A model generated the notes under the pieces. The model had not been told where the DNA came from and searched no databases. It saw only the letters and a list, made by a program, of their open reading frames with translations. 64,000 nucleotides of DNA from Alphaproteobacteria bacterium (lineage in GTDB: Bacteria > Pseudomonadota > Alphaproteobacteria > Caedimonadales > UBA1908), in contig JACESU010000002.1 of the NCBI GenBank assembly GCA_013911655.1, positions 344,724 to 408,723 on the forward strand. The letters are read 5' to 3'. This document shows, one piece after another, positions 19,157-27,829 of this stretch (positions are counted from its first letter, which is position 1; the number at the start of each line of letters is the position of its first letter). The position numbers and the translations under genes are program-made.

Positions 19157-19870
19157 TTATGTCCTAGTAGCTTTAAAAGCGTAGGAGAGTGACCAATATG
19201 GTGCTCCCTCACAGGTAAAGTTTGGTAAGTCATATTGTGCTGACAGGGCGGTTCCAACAGGACTGTCTTCATGTCGAAGTATTTCTGCAAGCGACTGGCT
19301 TCTGTCACGAATGACGATGGTCTTCAAAGAAGAGACAGTGCCGTTATGGTAGGCTGCTGGGATGTATGAGCAAAGAATATACTCAAGGCCATGGGCGATG
19401 GTTTGGGCGTAGTCAGCGCGTGTTAGCGCATCTTTGACATCAAAAATTAAGATCTCGATTTCTGATGCGGTTGCGTTCAAAGGCACAGGAATTTTGGCAT
19501 AAACCGTAGAAGAAACACGGTCTGTATTGGGCGCGTCGATACAAAGAGTATGAGTGTTAGGTGTGAGGTTAAAAGACTTAATGGCGTCCGTCGCGGATTT
19601 TTTAGTAAAATAGTTATTATGTACAATGACGTTTGGGTGCAAGAACTCGATGGAGGCAAGGCACAAAGTGCTGGAGGCAGGTCTATGCGTGATCCGCGCG
19701 TTTTCGCCTTCAAAGACTTCTTTGTAAAGGGTATAGCTTTGATTTTCAAAAACCGTGCCTTTTTTGCTGTATGGCATACGGGCAATGGGGCTTTCTTCTT
19801 GTTCATCGGACGCTTTTAAACAAGGGCAAAGCAAGAAGGCAAAGGCCATAAAATAGGCAAGTTTTGTCAT
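19157..19870 (-). CDS. Exported protein, first member of a tandem pair
   Basis: Translation starts at the ATG at 19870, with GGAG eight bases upstream; a longer reading to 19933 lacks a binding site. The 237-residue product opens with a signal peptide (MTKLAYFMAFAFLLCPCLKA). It is a paralog of the gene at 18222, sharing KGTVFENQSYTLYKEVF and STVYAKIPVPL. The family is unknown to me and no catalytic motif stands out. The two genes are 230 bases apart, each with its own ribosome site and probably its own terminator, so they may be expressed independently. Confidence 0.75.
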   Translation of the reverse strand: MTKLAYFMAFAFLLCPCLKASDEQEESPIARMPYSKKGTVFENQSYTLYKEVFEGENARITHRPASSTLCLASIEFLHPNVIVHNNYFTKKSATDAIKSFNLTPNTHTLCIDAPNTDRVSSTVYAKIPVPLNATASEIEILIFDVKDALTRADYAQTIAHGLEYILCSYIPAAYHNGTVSSLKTIVIRDRSQSLAEILRHEDSPVGTALSAQYDLPNFTCEGAPYWSLSYAFKATRT

Positions 19871-20019
19871 AAAAATCTCCAGTTGTGTGAATTGATTGCG
19901 CGTAACCCTGACAAAAATAAGGCAAAAATGCAAGGTTCAATTTTCAGGAAGTGCTCCTTATCCTTCAAGCGCCTTGATAGAAGGATTTGAGATATGATAC
20001 GCAAGAGAAAATAAACGTG

Positions 20020-20820
20020 ATGACGATTGGTCCCATGCACAAGAACACGCTTTTTTATTGGAATGAAAATGCCGAGGTGTGGAGCGCGCATATGGGTGAA
20101 GGAAGCCCCTTTCAAAGGGCCCTTGTTGAGCCTAAGACGCTCGAATTTCTCGATGTATCACCAAAGCTTTCTGTTTTGGATTTAGCGTGCGGGAACGGTC
20201 AAATGTCACGGCGCCTTACGGGGCTTGGCGCGCGCGTTGTGGGGGTGGACGGATCTGAAAAAATGATCGCCGAGGCAAGAGCCTTTGAAGGGGAATCCGA
20301 ACCTGACTATTACGTGGCGGATCTGACCAAAAAGGACGCGCTGTCCTTCATTGGGGATGAGACGTTCGAGCGCGTGCTGTGTAATATGGCCTTGATGGAT
20401 ATCGAAGAAATTGAGCCTGTTTTTTCGCTCGCACGCCGTGTGCTAAAACCTCAAGGCGTCTTTGTCTTTTCTATTACGCACCCGTGTTTTGACAAAGCCG
20501 TGGGGAATCACCTCACAGAACTTGAAGAAAAAGAAGGGACACTTCACATGCGCCGCTTTATTAAAATTGAGCGGTATCTTTCCTCTTCAACGCTGACAAC
20601 CAAGGCTCTTCCGTCTTTGCCGTCATCTCACTTTTTCTTTCACCGATCACTCGAGACTTATTTAGGGGCGGCCTTTAAGGCAGGATTTGTTGTAAGTGAC
20701 CTTGCCGAGCCAGCTTTTGGGCCAGATACGACGCTGACAGAGCACAAAGGGTGGCATCACCTTGCGGAAATTCCCGTAGTGCTTGTCGTCAAGCTTCAAA
20801 AGAAAGATCAAAGAAAATAG
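20020..20820 (+). CDS. Class I SAM-dependent methyltransferase
   Basis: The core is a Rossmann methyltransferase: motif I VLDLACGNGQMSRRL near residue 46, the acidic post-I residue in VVGVDGSEKMI, and motif IV VLCNMALMDI. The C-terminal 90 residues form a substrate lid, as in UbiE/Methyltransf_11 enzymes. The substrate is not evident. The start is uncertain: TTG at 19987, ATG at 20020 and ATG at 20035 are all possible and none has a strong binding site. It converges on the aldolase gene. Confidence 0.8.
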   Translation: MTIGPMHKNTLFYWNENAEVWSAHMGEGSPFQRALVEPKTLEFLDVSPKLSVLDLACGNGQMSRRLTGLGARVVGVDGSEKMIAEARAFEGESEPDYYVADLTKKDALSFIGDETFERVLCNMALMDIEEIEPVFSLARRVLKPQGVFVFSITHPCFDKAVGNHLTELEEKEGTLHMRRFIKIERYLSSSTLTTKALPSLPSSHFFFHRSLETYLGAAFKAGFVVSDLAEPAFGPDTTLTEHKGWHHLAEIPVVLVVKLQKKDQRK

Positions 20821-20821
20821 G

Positions 20822-20846
20822 AAAGGCCCCTGGCGCAAGGGCCTTT
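20822..20846. terminator. Bidirectional terminator
   Basis: Arms AAAGGCCC and GGGCCTTT separated by 9 bases lie between the convergent methyltransferase and aldolase genes. Confidence 0.6.
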
Positions 20847-20860
20847 GTAATAAAGTGACC

Positions 20861-21784
20861 TTAACTTGTGTAAATCTCGACAAGCGCGTTCATAAGCTTC
20901 ATGGCCTCTTCCTTTGATCGCTGGAAGGCGTTTCTGCCAATAATGGACCCGTGACCACCGCCTGCTTTGATGGCTTTGGCGTCATCAATGACACTTTCAT
21001 CGCTTTTACTCGCCCCGCCTGAGAAAATCACAAGGCGCTTTCCTTTAAAGGTACAATCCATCACGTGACGCACGCGCTCTTCAAGCAAGGTGAAGTTCTT
21101 TTTGTAACTCTTGTAAATTTCTGGTGATTCAGAGTACTCGAGATGGGGGGCAGGCAGCTTCACCTTGACAATATGAGCGCCCAAAAGTGCTGCCATATGG
21201 GCGCTGTAGGAAATAACGTCAAGGGCGGTTTCTCCTGCCTTGGACATGTTTCCGCGAGGATAAGCCCAGATGACCACAAGAAGACCGAAATCTTTGGCAC
21301 GTTGGGAAATCTCGCGAATCTCTTCAAACAGGCTGTAAGTGTTGTCAGAGCCTGGGTAGATGGTAAACCCAATCCCCACGCATCCAAGACGTAGCGCGTC
21401 ATCAAGGTTGGAGGTTAGCGCTTGGTCCGCAAGAGAGCTTTCATGGGCAAAGCGCGTCATTTGGTTAGAGCTATTCATTTTCAGGATGAGGGGGATTTGC
21501 CCGGCAAAGGTGTCAGCGCCCGCTTCTAAAAGACCAAGGGGGGCTGCGTACGCCGAAAGTCCTGCATCAATGCCGAGCTTGAAAAGGTAGTGTGGGTCGA
21601 GCGCCTCTGGATTGGGGTAAAAACTGCGATCGGGGCCGTGCTCGAATCCTTGATCTACAGGCAGGATAATCAGGTTACCAGTACCGCCCAGACGGCCATG
21701 GTTCAAAAGACGGGCAAGGTTTGTTTTGACACCAGGTGTTTGACCTTCATACCAGGATAAGATTTCTTGAACGCGCGTCGTCAT
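20861..21784 (-). CDS. fbaB: Fructose-bisphosphate aldolase class I, DhnA type
   Basis: The enzyme cleaves or forms fructose 1,6-bisphosphate through a Schiff base. The 307-residue product has the DhnA/FbaB hallmarks: ILPVDQGFEHGPDRSF at the front, VVIWAYPRG in the middle, the Lys-bearing strand HIVKVKLPAP and the phosphate site IFSGGASKSDE followed by GGHGSIIGRNAFQR. This archaeal-type class I form occurs in several alphaproteobacteria. The ATG follows AAAGGGAAA at the left of the divergent LysR region. The family is confident; the symbol is by similarity. Confidence 0.92.
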   Translation of the reverse strand: MTTRVQEILSWYEGQTPGVKTNLARLLNHGRLGGTGNLIILPVDQGFEHGPDRSFYPNPEALDPHYLFKLGIDAGLSAYAAPLGLLEAGADTFAGQIPLILKMNSSNQMTRFAHESSLADQALTSNLDDALRLGCVGIGFTIYPGSDNTYSLFEEIREISQRAKDFGLLVVIWAYPRGNMSKAGETALDVISYSAHMAALLGAHIVKVKLPAPHLEYSESPEIYKSYKKNFTLLEERVRHVMDCTFKGKRLVIFSGGASKSDESVIDDAKAIKAGGGHGSIIGRNAFQRSKEEAMKLMNALVEIYTS

Positions 21785-22087
21785 GGATATTTCCCTTTTC
21801 TGCTAATCTTCACCTTAACGCACTAGCTGACTTGGGAATGCATTTCAAGGGCCAAGGGTTTTATGTCATCATTTTGTTTATGACTGTGACACCTTGACAG
21901 ATGACTATACGCCTGCCATGAAAGAGGAGAGAACAGGGAGTTGATGACGATTTAGAGCCAGGTGGACACACAACAAAAAAAATCAGGTCTTGCTTTGTGA
22001 GTGAGAGTGACCCAAAATCGGCTCTGCGTCATGTAAGACGGCACAATGTCTTTAGGAAAAAGAGCCTTTTCCTAAGAGGGGTGTTCC
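21785..22087. promoter_or_regulatory. Divergent control region with a leader hairpin before the LysR gene
   Basis: This 303-base stretch separates the leftward aldolase gene and the rightward LysR gene and has no credible coding region. At 22052-22075, arms TTAGGAAAA and TTTTCCTAA with a 6-base loop form a hairpin whose right arm touches the ribosome site AAGAGGGG at 22074-22081. That could affect translation. A TTGACA at 21894-21899 has no good -10 partner at the usual distance. LysR genes are often autoregulated from such a divergent region; this is inference. Confidence 0.4.
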
Positions 22088-22984
22088 ATGGATTGGGATA
22101 AGTTAAAAGTCTTTTATAGTGTGGCGCAAGTTGGGAGCTTTACGCGTGCTGCAGAACAACTGAATCTTAGCCAATCTGCCATCAGCCGGCAAATCAGCGG
22201 CCTTGAAGAGACCCTTGGTGCCCCCTTGTTTTATCGCCATGCACGCGGCCTTATTATGACGGAACAAGGTGACTTGCTTTATGATACCGTGCGTGACGTC
22301 TTTTTGCGTCTGGCGCTGACCGAGGCGATGATTAACGAAACAAAAGGTGCCCCCCAAGGACCTCTCAAGGTGACAACTTCTGTGGGGTTTGGCTCTTTGT
22401 GGCTGACGCCGCGGTTGGGTGATTTTTTAGAGACCTACCCCAATATCTCACTGAAGGTCATCCTAAGCGACGAGCCCCTTGATCTGCATAACCGTGAGGC
22501 AGACATCAGTCTGACCCAAGAGCCTCCCCATCAGCCAGGTCTTTTAACGGTGCCACTTCCCCCTTATCGCCTTCGCATCTATGGGAGCCGGGAATATTTT
22601 GAAAAGCACGGCGTGCCCACAAAGCCCGAGGACTTGGATCAACATCGTTTGATTGTTTACGGCGATGACAGCCGGCACATGAACACAAAAATCAACTGGA
22701 TTTTACATGTAGGCGCCAAACGAGGGCATGTGCGTAAGCCTTACCTGATTGTAAACAACGTTCACGCCATTTGTCAGGCTGTGCGTGCCGGGATTGGCCT
22801 TGCAGCCCTTCACCGATATGTGGTGGGTGATGACGGGTCCTTGGTCGAGGTCCTGCCTGACTTACCTGGCGGCAACATGCAGCGCTATATCGTTTATCCT
22901 CAGCAGCTAAGCCACTCTAAGCGGGTGCGGGCCTTTCGGGAGTTTCTGGAAAAGAAAGCTCTTGAAGATCAGCACACCCTTTAA
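22088..22984 (+). CDS. LysR-family transcriptional regulator
   Basis: The 298-residue product has the N-terminal winged helix of LysR proteins (residues 1-60; FTRAAEQLNLSQSAISRQIS) and a periplasmic-binding-type effector domain (about 90-290). The effector is unknown. The regulated target could be the divergent aldolase gene, as is common for LysR regulators, but nothing in the sequence proves it. The ATG follows AAGAGGGG. It converges on rluD. Confidence 0.93.
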   Translation: MDWDKLKVFYSVAQVGSFTRAAEQLNLSQSAISRQISGLEETLGAPLFYRHARGLIMTEQGDLLYDTVRDVFLRLALTEAMINETKGAPQGPLKVTTSVGFGSLWLTPRLGDFLETYPNISLKVILSDEPLDLHNREADISLTQEPPHQPGLLTVPLPPYRLRIYGSREYFEKHGVPTKPEDLDQHRLIVYGDDSRHMNTKINWILHVGAKRGHVRKPYLIVNNVHAICQAVRAGIGLAALHRYVVGDDGSLVEVLPDLPGGNMQRYIVYPQQLSHSKRVRAFREFLEKKALEDQHTL

Positions 22985-23051
22985 CGCGTGTCCCGCGGTG
23001 CACTGGCACATGGAATGCACGGTGCTGGTCACTGCCAGAGCTTCCAAAGCT

Positions 23052-24020
23052 TTAATATGCTTCTTCCAAAAGCGCGTCCAAGGCGAGTAAGTCTTCAGGC
23101 ATAGGGACCTTAAAGACAAGCATTTCGTCTGTTCTTGGGTGGCGCAGTTGTAATTCATACGCATGAAGGGCAGGCCTTTCGTCTTCGAGCAATAGCTCTT
23201 TTACGGCGTTCTTAAGGATCGGCGACACGCGGCGCGGCACACTGCCGTAAAGGGCGTCTCCTAAAAGGCCATGCCCCAAGGATGATAGGTGTACACGAAT
23301 TTGATGAGTTCTGCCTGTTTTAAGATCACATTTGACAAGACTCGCGTTCAGGCCAAAGGTCTTTACAACAGTGTAAAGGGTTAAAGCGGCTTTGCCTCCA
23401 TGGTGTTTGACGGCCATCTTTTGGCGGTGATGGGGGCTTCTCCCCAAAGGTTTATCGATACTACCTTGCAAGGGGTTGGGGAGTCCCCAGACATAAGCAT
23501 AGTATCGTCTTGTGAGCGTTCGATCAGAAAACTGCGCCGTCAAAGATTGGTGAGACAAGTCATTCTTAGCCACAACCATAAGACCACTTGTCCCTTTATC
23601 AAGGCGGTGGACAATCCCAGGGCGTTCGATACCGCCAATGCCCGAAAGAGTACCCCCACAGTGGGCAAGGAGCGCGTTCACGAGAGTTTTGTCAGGATGA
23701 CCGGGTGCTGGGTGCACCACAAGGCCTACAGGTTTGTTCAGGACAAGAATGTCATCATCTTCGAAGATGATGTCAAGATCCATGGACTGTGGGGTGAGTG
23801 TCATGGGTTTATTTTCTGGCACCGTTACATGGATTTTCATGCCGGCCTTGACCTTTAAGGACGCAGCAAGACACGGCGCGCCGTCCACAAGGACATGACC
23901 TTCTTCAATGAGGCTTTTTAAGCGGGTGCGGCTAAGATCGGGCACGTTACTTTGCAAAATTGCATCAAGGCGTACTTTTGCCGTACCTTCTTCAAGGGTG
24001 AACTCAAAGGAATGTGCCAT
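23052..24020 (-). CDS. rluD: 23S rRNA pseudouridine synthase, RluD/RluA family
   Basis: The product has an N-terminal S4 RNA-binding domain (residues about 10-70; RTRLKSLIEEGHVLVDG) and the RluA catalytic domain with the HRLDKGTSGLMVVAK motif holding the active Asp and the RTHQIRVHLSSLGH motif. The 322 residues match RluD, which modifies 23S helix 69. The ATG at 24020 is preferred; a TTG at 24047 would lie inside the terminator of the preceding operon. It lies just downstream of degP but separated from it by that terminator. Confidence 0.92.
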   Translation of the reverse strand: MAHSFEFTLEEGTAKVRLDAILQSNVPDLSRTRLKSLIEEGHVLVDGAPCLAASLKVKAGMKIHVTVPENKPMTLTPQSMDLDIIFEDDDILVLNKPVGLVVHPAPGHPDKTLVNALLAHCGGTLSGIGGIERPGIVHRLDKGTSGLMVVAKNDLSHQSLTAQFSDRTLTRRYYAYVWGLPNPLQGSIDKPLGRSPHHRQKMAVKHHGGKAALTLYTVVKTFGLNASLVKCDLKTGRTHQIRVHLSSLGHGLLGDALYGSVPRRVSPILKNAVKELLLEDERPALHAYELQLRHPRTDEMLVFKVPMPEDLLALDALLEEAY

Positions 24021-24044
24021 GGGGGTCGTGACTTTCTGTTCAAA

Positions 24045-24073
24045 CACAAAAGGGGCTATGCGCCCCTTTTGTG
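24045..24073 (-). terminator. Terminator of the hflK-hflC-degP operon
   Basis: Arms of 12 bases (CACAAAAGGGGC) with a 5-base loop lie 20 bases past the degP stop and just upstream of rluD. They close the operon and separate rluD from it. Confidence 0.8.
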
Positions 24074-24092
24074 TGGTTACATTAAAACGCTC

Positions 24093-25664
24093 TTAGTTCT
24101 TAGCGTTTTTTTTGTCTTTTTTCTCCTGTTTTTTCTCGTCTTGCTTGTCATCCTTTTTCTCTTCTTCGAGAGAGAGGGCAAGATAACGAGGGCTGCCGCC
24201 CCGGTTTACAAGAAGAAGCAGTTGTTTTTTCTTATCTTTGCGAAGTTCTTCCACAAGCTTTTGCAGGTCATCACCTGTTTTTGGACGAAGCTTACGGCGC
24301 TCACTTGTGACTTCTACAATGAGATCACCAGGACGAAGTCCCTTTTCTGCGGCCTCTGAGCGTGGGTCAAGAGAAACAATCACCACGCCTGACGCTTTAT
24401 CGTCTTCAATCCCAAAGCGTTTTCTTTGCTCAAGAGAAAGAGGCTTGATGGACATGCCAAGGACCATAGGTCCTTTGGAGGGGGTAGGTGTTTCTGCTTC
24501 TTCGTCTTCGTTGCCGATGAGGCCTTCGCTTTCAGCTTTTTCAAACTCACCCACGCTGATTTGCAAGGTGACTTCCTTGCCGTCACGCCATACAATGATG
24601 GGGACCGTTTTTCCAATATCAGTCTCACCCACAAGGCGTGGCAAGCTTCTTGATTCTTTGACCTCAACACCGTTGAATTTCAAGATCACGTCACCTGTTT
24701 GAACGCCTGCAAGGCCTGCAGGGCTTTTGGGAGACGTTTCACCGACAAGGGCTCCCCATGGCTTTGACAGGCCAAGGCTAGACGCAATTTCAGGGGTGAT
24801 CCCTTGGATGCGCACACCGAGCCATCCGCGCTTTGTTTTACCAAACTCACGAAGCTGCCCAATAACTTGCTTGGCAAGGTCTGCGGGAATGCCAAACCCA
24901 ATACCGATGTTTCCACCGTTAGGTGAGAAAATCGCGGTACTAATGGCAATCACCTGTCCATCAACATTAAACATAGGCCCACCAGAGTTCCCCATGTTGA
25001 TGGAGGCGTCGGTTTGCATGTAGCCGTCTACATAGTCGGCAAAGCTACCATCGCGTCCTGCTCTGGCGGAAATATCGCGCCCTAGAGTTGAGATAATGCC
25101 CACAGTGACGGTGCTGCTAAGACCAAAGGGGTTTCCGATGGCAATGATCCATTGACCGACTTCGGCTTTCTTTGAGTCACCCCAGGGAGCCGTTGTCACT
25201 TTTTTCTCGCATTCAAACTTCAAAAGGGCAAGGTCTGTGCGCGGGTCGCGTCCCACGATGGTGGCCTTAAAATCATCACCGTCATGGAGGGTGACTTTAA
25301 TTTCGTCAGCGTCAGCCACCACGTGGTTACAGGTGACAACGTAAACGGTCTTGTCCTCTTGAGAAATAATAAAACCGGAACCAAGGGAGGATGATTTGCG
25401 GGGCTTAGGGCCACCGCCTTGCTGCTCGTCGAGGAACTGCCGAAAGAGCTCTTCTAGCGGATTGCCAGCACCACCGCCCATGCCAGGGAAACGCTTATCC
25501 GCGGAGGCTTCTGAAGTTGTTGAAATATTGACCACAGCCGGCAAAAGAGGTTTTACAGCCGAGGAGAAATCCTGAGGTGCGGCCTGAAGCGCCGGCAGGG
25601 CCGCCACGAGGGCGACCACAAGGCAAAGGCGCTTTTGCCATTTTTGAAGTATGTTGAGGGACAT
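24093..25664 (-). CDS. degP: Do-family periplasmic serine protease DegP/HtrA
   Basis: This periplasmic protease and chaperone removes misfolded exported proteins. A signal peptide (LVVALVAALPALQA) is followed by the trypsin-like domain with His in TCNHVVADADE, Asp in DPRTDLALLKF and Ser in MGNSGGPMFN, then two PDZ domains (about 285-375 and 395-490). The end is an unusual Lys/Asp/Glu-rich tail of about 25 residues. The 523 residues are near the family norm. It lies 13 bases after hflC, in the same order seen in many alphaproteobacteria. Confidence 0.95.
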   Translation of the reverse strand: MSLNILQKWQKRLCLVVALVAALPALQAAPQDFSSAVKPLLPAVVNISTTSEASADKRFPGMGGGAGNPLEELFRQFLDEQQGGGPKPRKSSSLGSGFIISQEDKTVYVVTCNHVVADADEIKVTLHDGDDFKATIVGRDPRTDLALLKFECEKKVTTAPWGDSKKAEVGQWIIAIGNPFGLSSTVTVGIISTLGRDISARAGRDGSFADYVDGYMQTDASINMGNSGGPMFNVDGQVIAISTAIFSPNGGNIGIGFGIPADLAKQVIGQLREFGKTKRGWLGVRIQGITPEIASSLGLSKPWGALVGETSPKSPAGLAGVQTGDVILKFNGVEVKESRSLPRLVGETDIGKTVPIIVWRDGKEVTLQISVGEFEKAESEGLIGNEDEEAETPTPSKGPMVLGMSIKPLSLEQRKRFGIEDDKASGVVIVSLDPRSEAAEKGLRPGDLIVEVTSERRKLRPKTGDDLQKLVEELRKDKKKQLLLLVNRGGSPRYLALSLEEEKKDDKQDEKKQEKKDKKNAKN

Positions 25665-25677
25665 AGGTTCTATCTCC

Positions 25678-26535
25678 TTAGTTACCTAAATGTTTAAAGA
25701 AAGCGCCGTCCTTGGTGATGACCATGGTCGTGTCTTCTGGACGAAGACTCTTACGGTAGGCCTCAAGGCTGCGATATAAATCATAGAATTCAAGATCTTG
25801 TTGATAGGCATCCGCGTAAATCTTATAGGCAGTTGCATCTCCCTCACCGCGAATGATCTCGGATTTCTTGTTGGCTTCTGCCAATATTTCAATCTTTTGA
25901 CGATCGGCGTCTGCACGGGTCATCTGAGCTTGTTCGTCACCTTCTGCGCGATACTGTTTGGCTTCTTGGCGTCGCTGGGTTTCCATGCGGCGGAAAATGG
26001 CTTCACTGTTTTCACGAGGAAGATCCGCGCGAATAATGCGCACATCTGTCACCTCCACGCCGAACGTTTGCGCTGATGCGACGACTTCTTGCTGGATTTC
26101 ACCCATGATCCGTGTACGGTTTTCCGACAAAAGCTTTGAAAGGGTTACGCGCCCGATCACGCGCCTCATGCTGGCGTCCACAATGGTACTAAGCCTGTTT
26201 TCTGCGTTGGGACGTGTTTGAACCTTTTTAAAGAACATCAGCGGATCTTTAATGCGGTAACGTGTATACATGTCGACGACCAACCGTTTTTGATCTCCGT
26301 CTGTCACTTCGATCACCGGGAGGTTGTAGTTTAAAAGGCGGGCGTCGTAAAAGATCACCGTCTGAATGAAGGGTATCTTCATTTTCAGGCCTGGCGTTTC
26401 ATGGACCGCCACAAGCTCGCCAAATTGCAAGACGATAGCTTGCGCGCTTTGATGGACCGTAAAGAACACCTCGGACGCAAGAAACACGAGGCCCGCAAAC
26501 AAGCCTGCGATGGGTAAAAGAAAACGTTGGGTCAT
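25678..26535 (-). CDS. hflC: Membrane protease modulator HflC
   Basis: HflC is a band-7/SPFH protein with an N-terminal membrane segment (residues about 5-25) and a large periplasmic SPFH domain. With HflK it forms a cage around FtsH that controls proteolysis of membrane proteins. The conserved AIVLQFGE, PGLKMKIPFI and helical RAEGDEQAQMTRADADRQ segments are seen. The 285 residues are normal. Its start overlaps the hflK stop by 4 bases (ATGA), showing translational coupling. Confidence 0.95.
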   Translation of the reverse strand: MTQRFLLPIAGLFAGLVFLASEVFFTVHQSAQAIVLQFGELVAVHETPGLKMKIPFIQTVIFYDARLLNYNLPVIEVTDGDQKRLVVDMYTRYRIKDPLMFFKKVQTRPNAENRLSTIVDASMRRVIGRVTLSKLLSENRTRIMGEIQQEVVASAQTFGVEVTDVRIIRADLPRENSEAIFRRMETQRRQEAKQYRAEGDEQAQMTRADADRQKIEILAEANKKSEIIRGEGDATAYKIYADAYQQDLEFYDLYRSLEAYRKSLRPEDTTMVITKDGAFFKHLGN

Positions 26536-27725
26536 GGCTTAACCCTTTCTGGTGCTTGAAGGACTTTGGCAAGGGGCGCTGCGGCGCTAAGCGCAGGCGT
26601 GGAATCTTCCACCGGCTTTGGCTCTGCAGGTTTGATGGCAGGCAGAGGCAGGTACGGGAGCACATTTTGGGCCCCAGCCGCCTTACCGTCCAAAAGCACC
26701 TTGTTCACACCCGTTAAAATGGTTTCCATATTCTCAAGGAGAAGGCGTTTTTTTGTGACGTCAGGTGCGCTTTTATACTTGGCAAGGACTGCAAGGAAAC
26801 GGGATGTTTCGCCAGTCGCCTTATCTACAATTGCACGCTTATAAGCATCCGCCAGCTGCGTAATCTGAGAGGCCTCTCCTCGTGCAACAGGCACGACAGA
26901 ATTTAGATAAGCTTTTGCCTCGTTCATTTTACTTTCTTTGTCAGCACTGGCGCGCTGAACGTCACGGAAGGCGTCTACAACCTGGGTAGGCGGGTCAACG
27001 CTTTTCAATTGGATGCGTTGAATTTGAATACCAGACCCGTAACTGTCGAGCATTTTTTGCAGGAGAATTTGTGCCTTATCTGTGATTTCTCCCCGTCCTT
27101 TTGTCAGGGCAAAGAGCAGTTTGTGCTGGGCAACAATTTCACGCACAGCGCTTTCAGCGGCGTCCTTAACAGCCAATTTAGGATCATCAATTTTAAAAAG
27201 ATATCCTTCGAGATCCTTGATGAACCAGTGAACAGTAAATTCGATGGACACGATGTTTTCGTCTCCGGTCAGCATCAAATTTGCGCTGTTATCAGCCTTA
27301 AGAGCAACGTCAGACTTTACCTGAACGCCGCTATCCACCCGGTTGATTTGCTCAACTTTTTCAATAATAACAGATTCGATGGGATAGGGCAGGCGGTAGT
27401 TAATACCAGGCGTTGTGGTCTTGACCCACTTGCCAAAGCGAAGAACAGCTGCTTGCGCGCCTTCTTGAACCTGATAAAAACCAGAACCAAGCCAGAGGCC
27501 GCCCACGACAACGCCTAAGATGCCAAGGGCTTTTCCGCCACTTTGGCCCCCACCGCCCCCTCCACCAGATTTCGGGAAAATACGGCGAATGTTATCCTGG
27601 CCTTTTTTGAGGATATCCTCAAAGTCAGGCCCTCCGCCAGAGCCGTTACCGCCTCCCCCATAGTTACCACCATTTCCTTTGGGTTTCTGGCCCCAAGGTC
27701 CCCCATTTTGATCATTCCAGGACAC
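26532..27725 (-). CDS. hflK: Membrane protease modulator HflK
   Basis: HflK is the partner of HflC. It has the typical Gly/Asn/Gln-rich cytoplasmic N-terminus (residues 1-65), one membrane segment (about 66-84) and the SPFH domain with AAVLRFGKWVKTTTPGINYRLP. The C-terminal 50 residues are Pro/Ala-rich. The 397 residues are usual. It is the first gene of the hflK-hflC-degP operon; its promoter should lie between 27726 and 27830, which is shared with divergent mrp. Confidence 0.95.
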   Translation of the reverse strand: MSWNDQNGGPWGQKPKGNGGNYGGGGNGSGGGPDFEDILKKGQDNIRRIFPKSGGGGGGGQSGGKALGILGVVVGGLWLGSGFYQVQEGAQAAVLRFGKWVKTTTPGINYRLPYPIESVIIEKVEQINRVDSGVQVKSDVALKADNSANLMLTGDENIVSIEFTVHWFIKDLEGYLFKIDDPKLAVKDAAESAVREIVAQHKLLFALTKGRGEITDKAQILLQKMLDSYGSGIQIQRIQLKSVDPPTQVVDAFRDVQRASADKESKMNEAKAYLNSVVPVARGEASQITQLADAYKRAIVDKATGETSRFLAVLAKYKSAPDVTKKRLLLENMETILTGVNKVLLDGKAAGAQNVLPYLPLPAIKPAEPKPVEDSTPALSAAAPLAKVLQAPERVKP

Positions 27726-27829
27726 GGTCTCTCCTTACCTGTAAGTACGTCATTAGCGCCTGCAGTTTATTTATTTATATGCTATACCCACTACAGGCGC
27801 AACGCGATTCATAGAAAAGCGAAGATCTT

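Noticed and set aside
24021-24047. Longer start of rluD at the TTG at 24047
   Set aside because: Those codons overlap the terminator stem of the degP operon and no ribosome binding site precedes the TTG.
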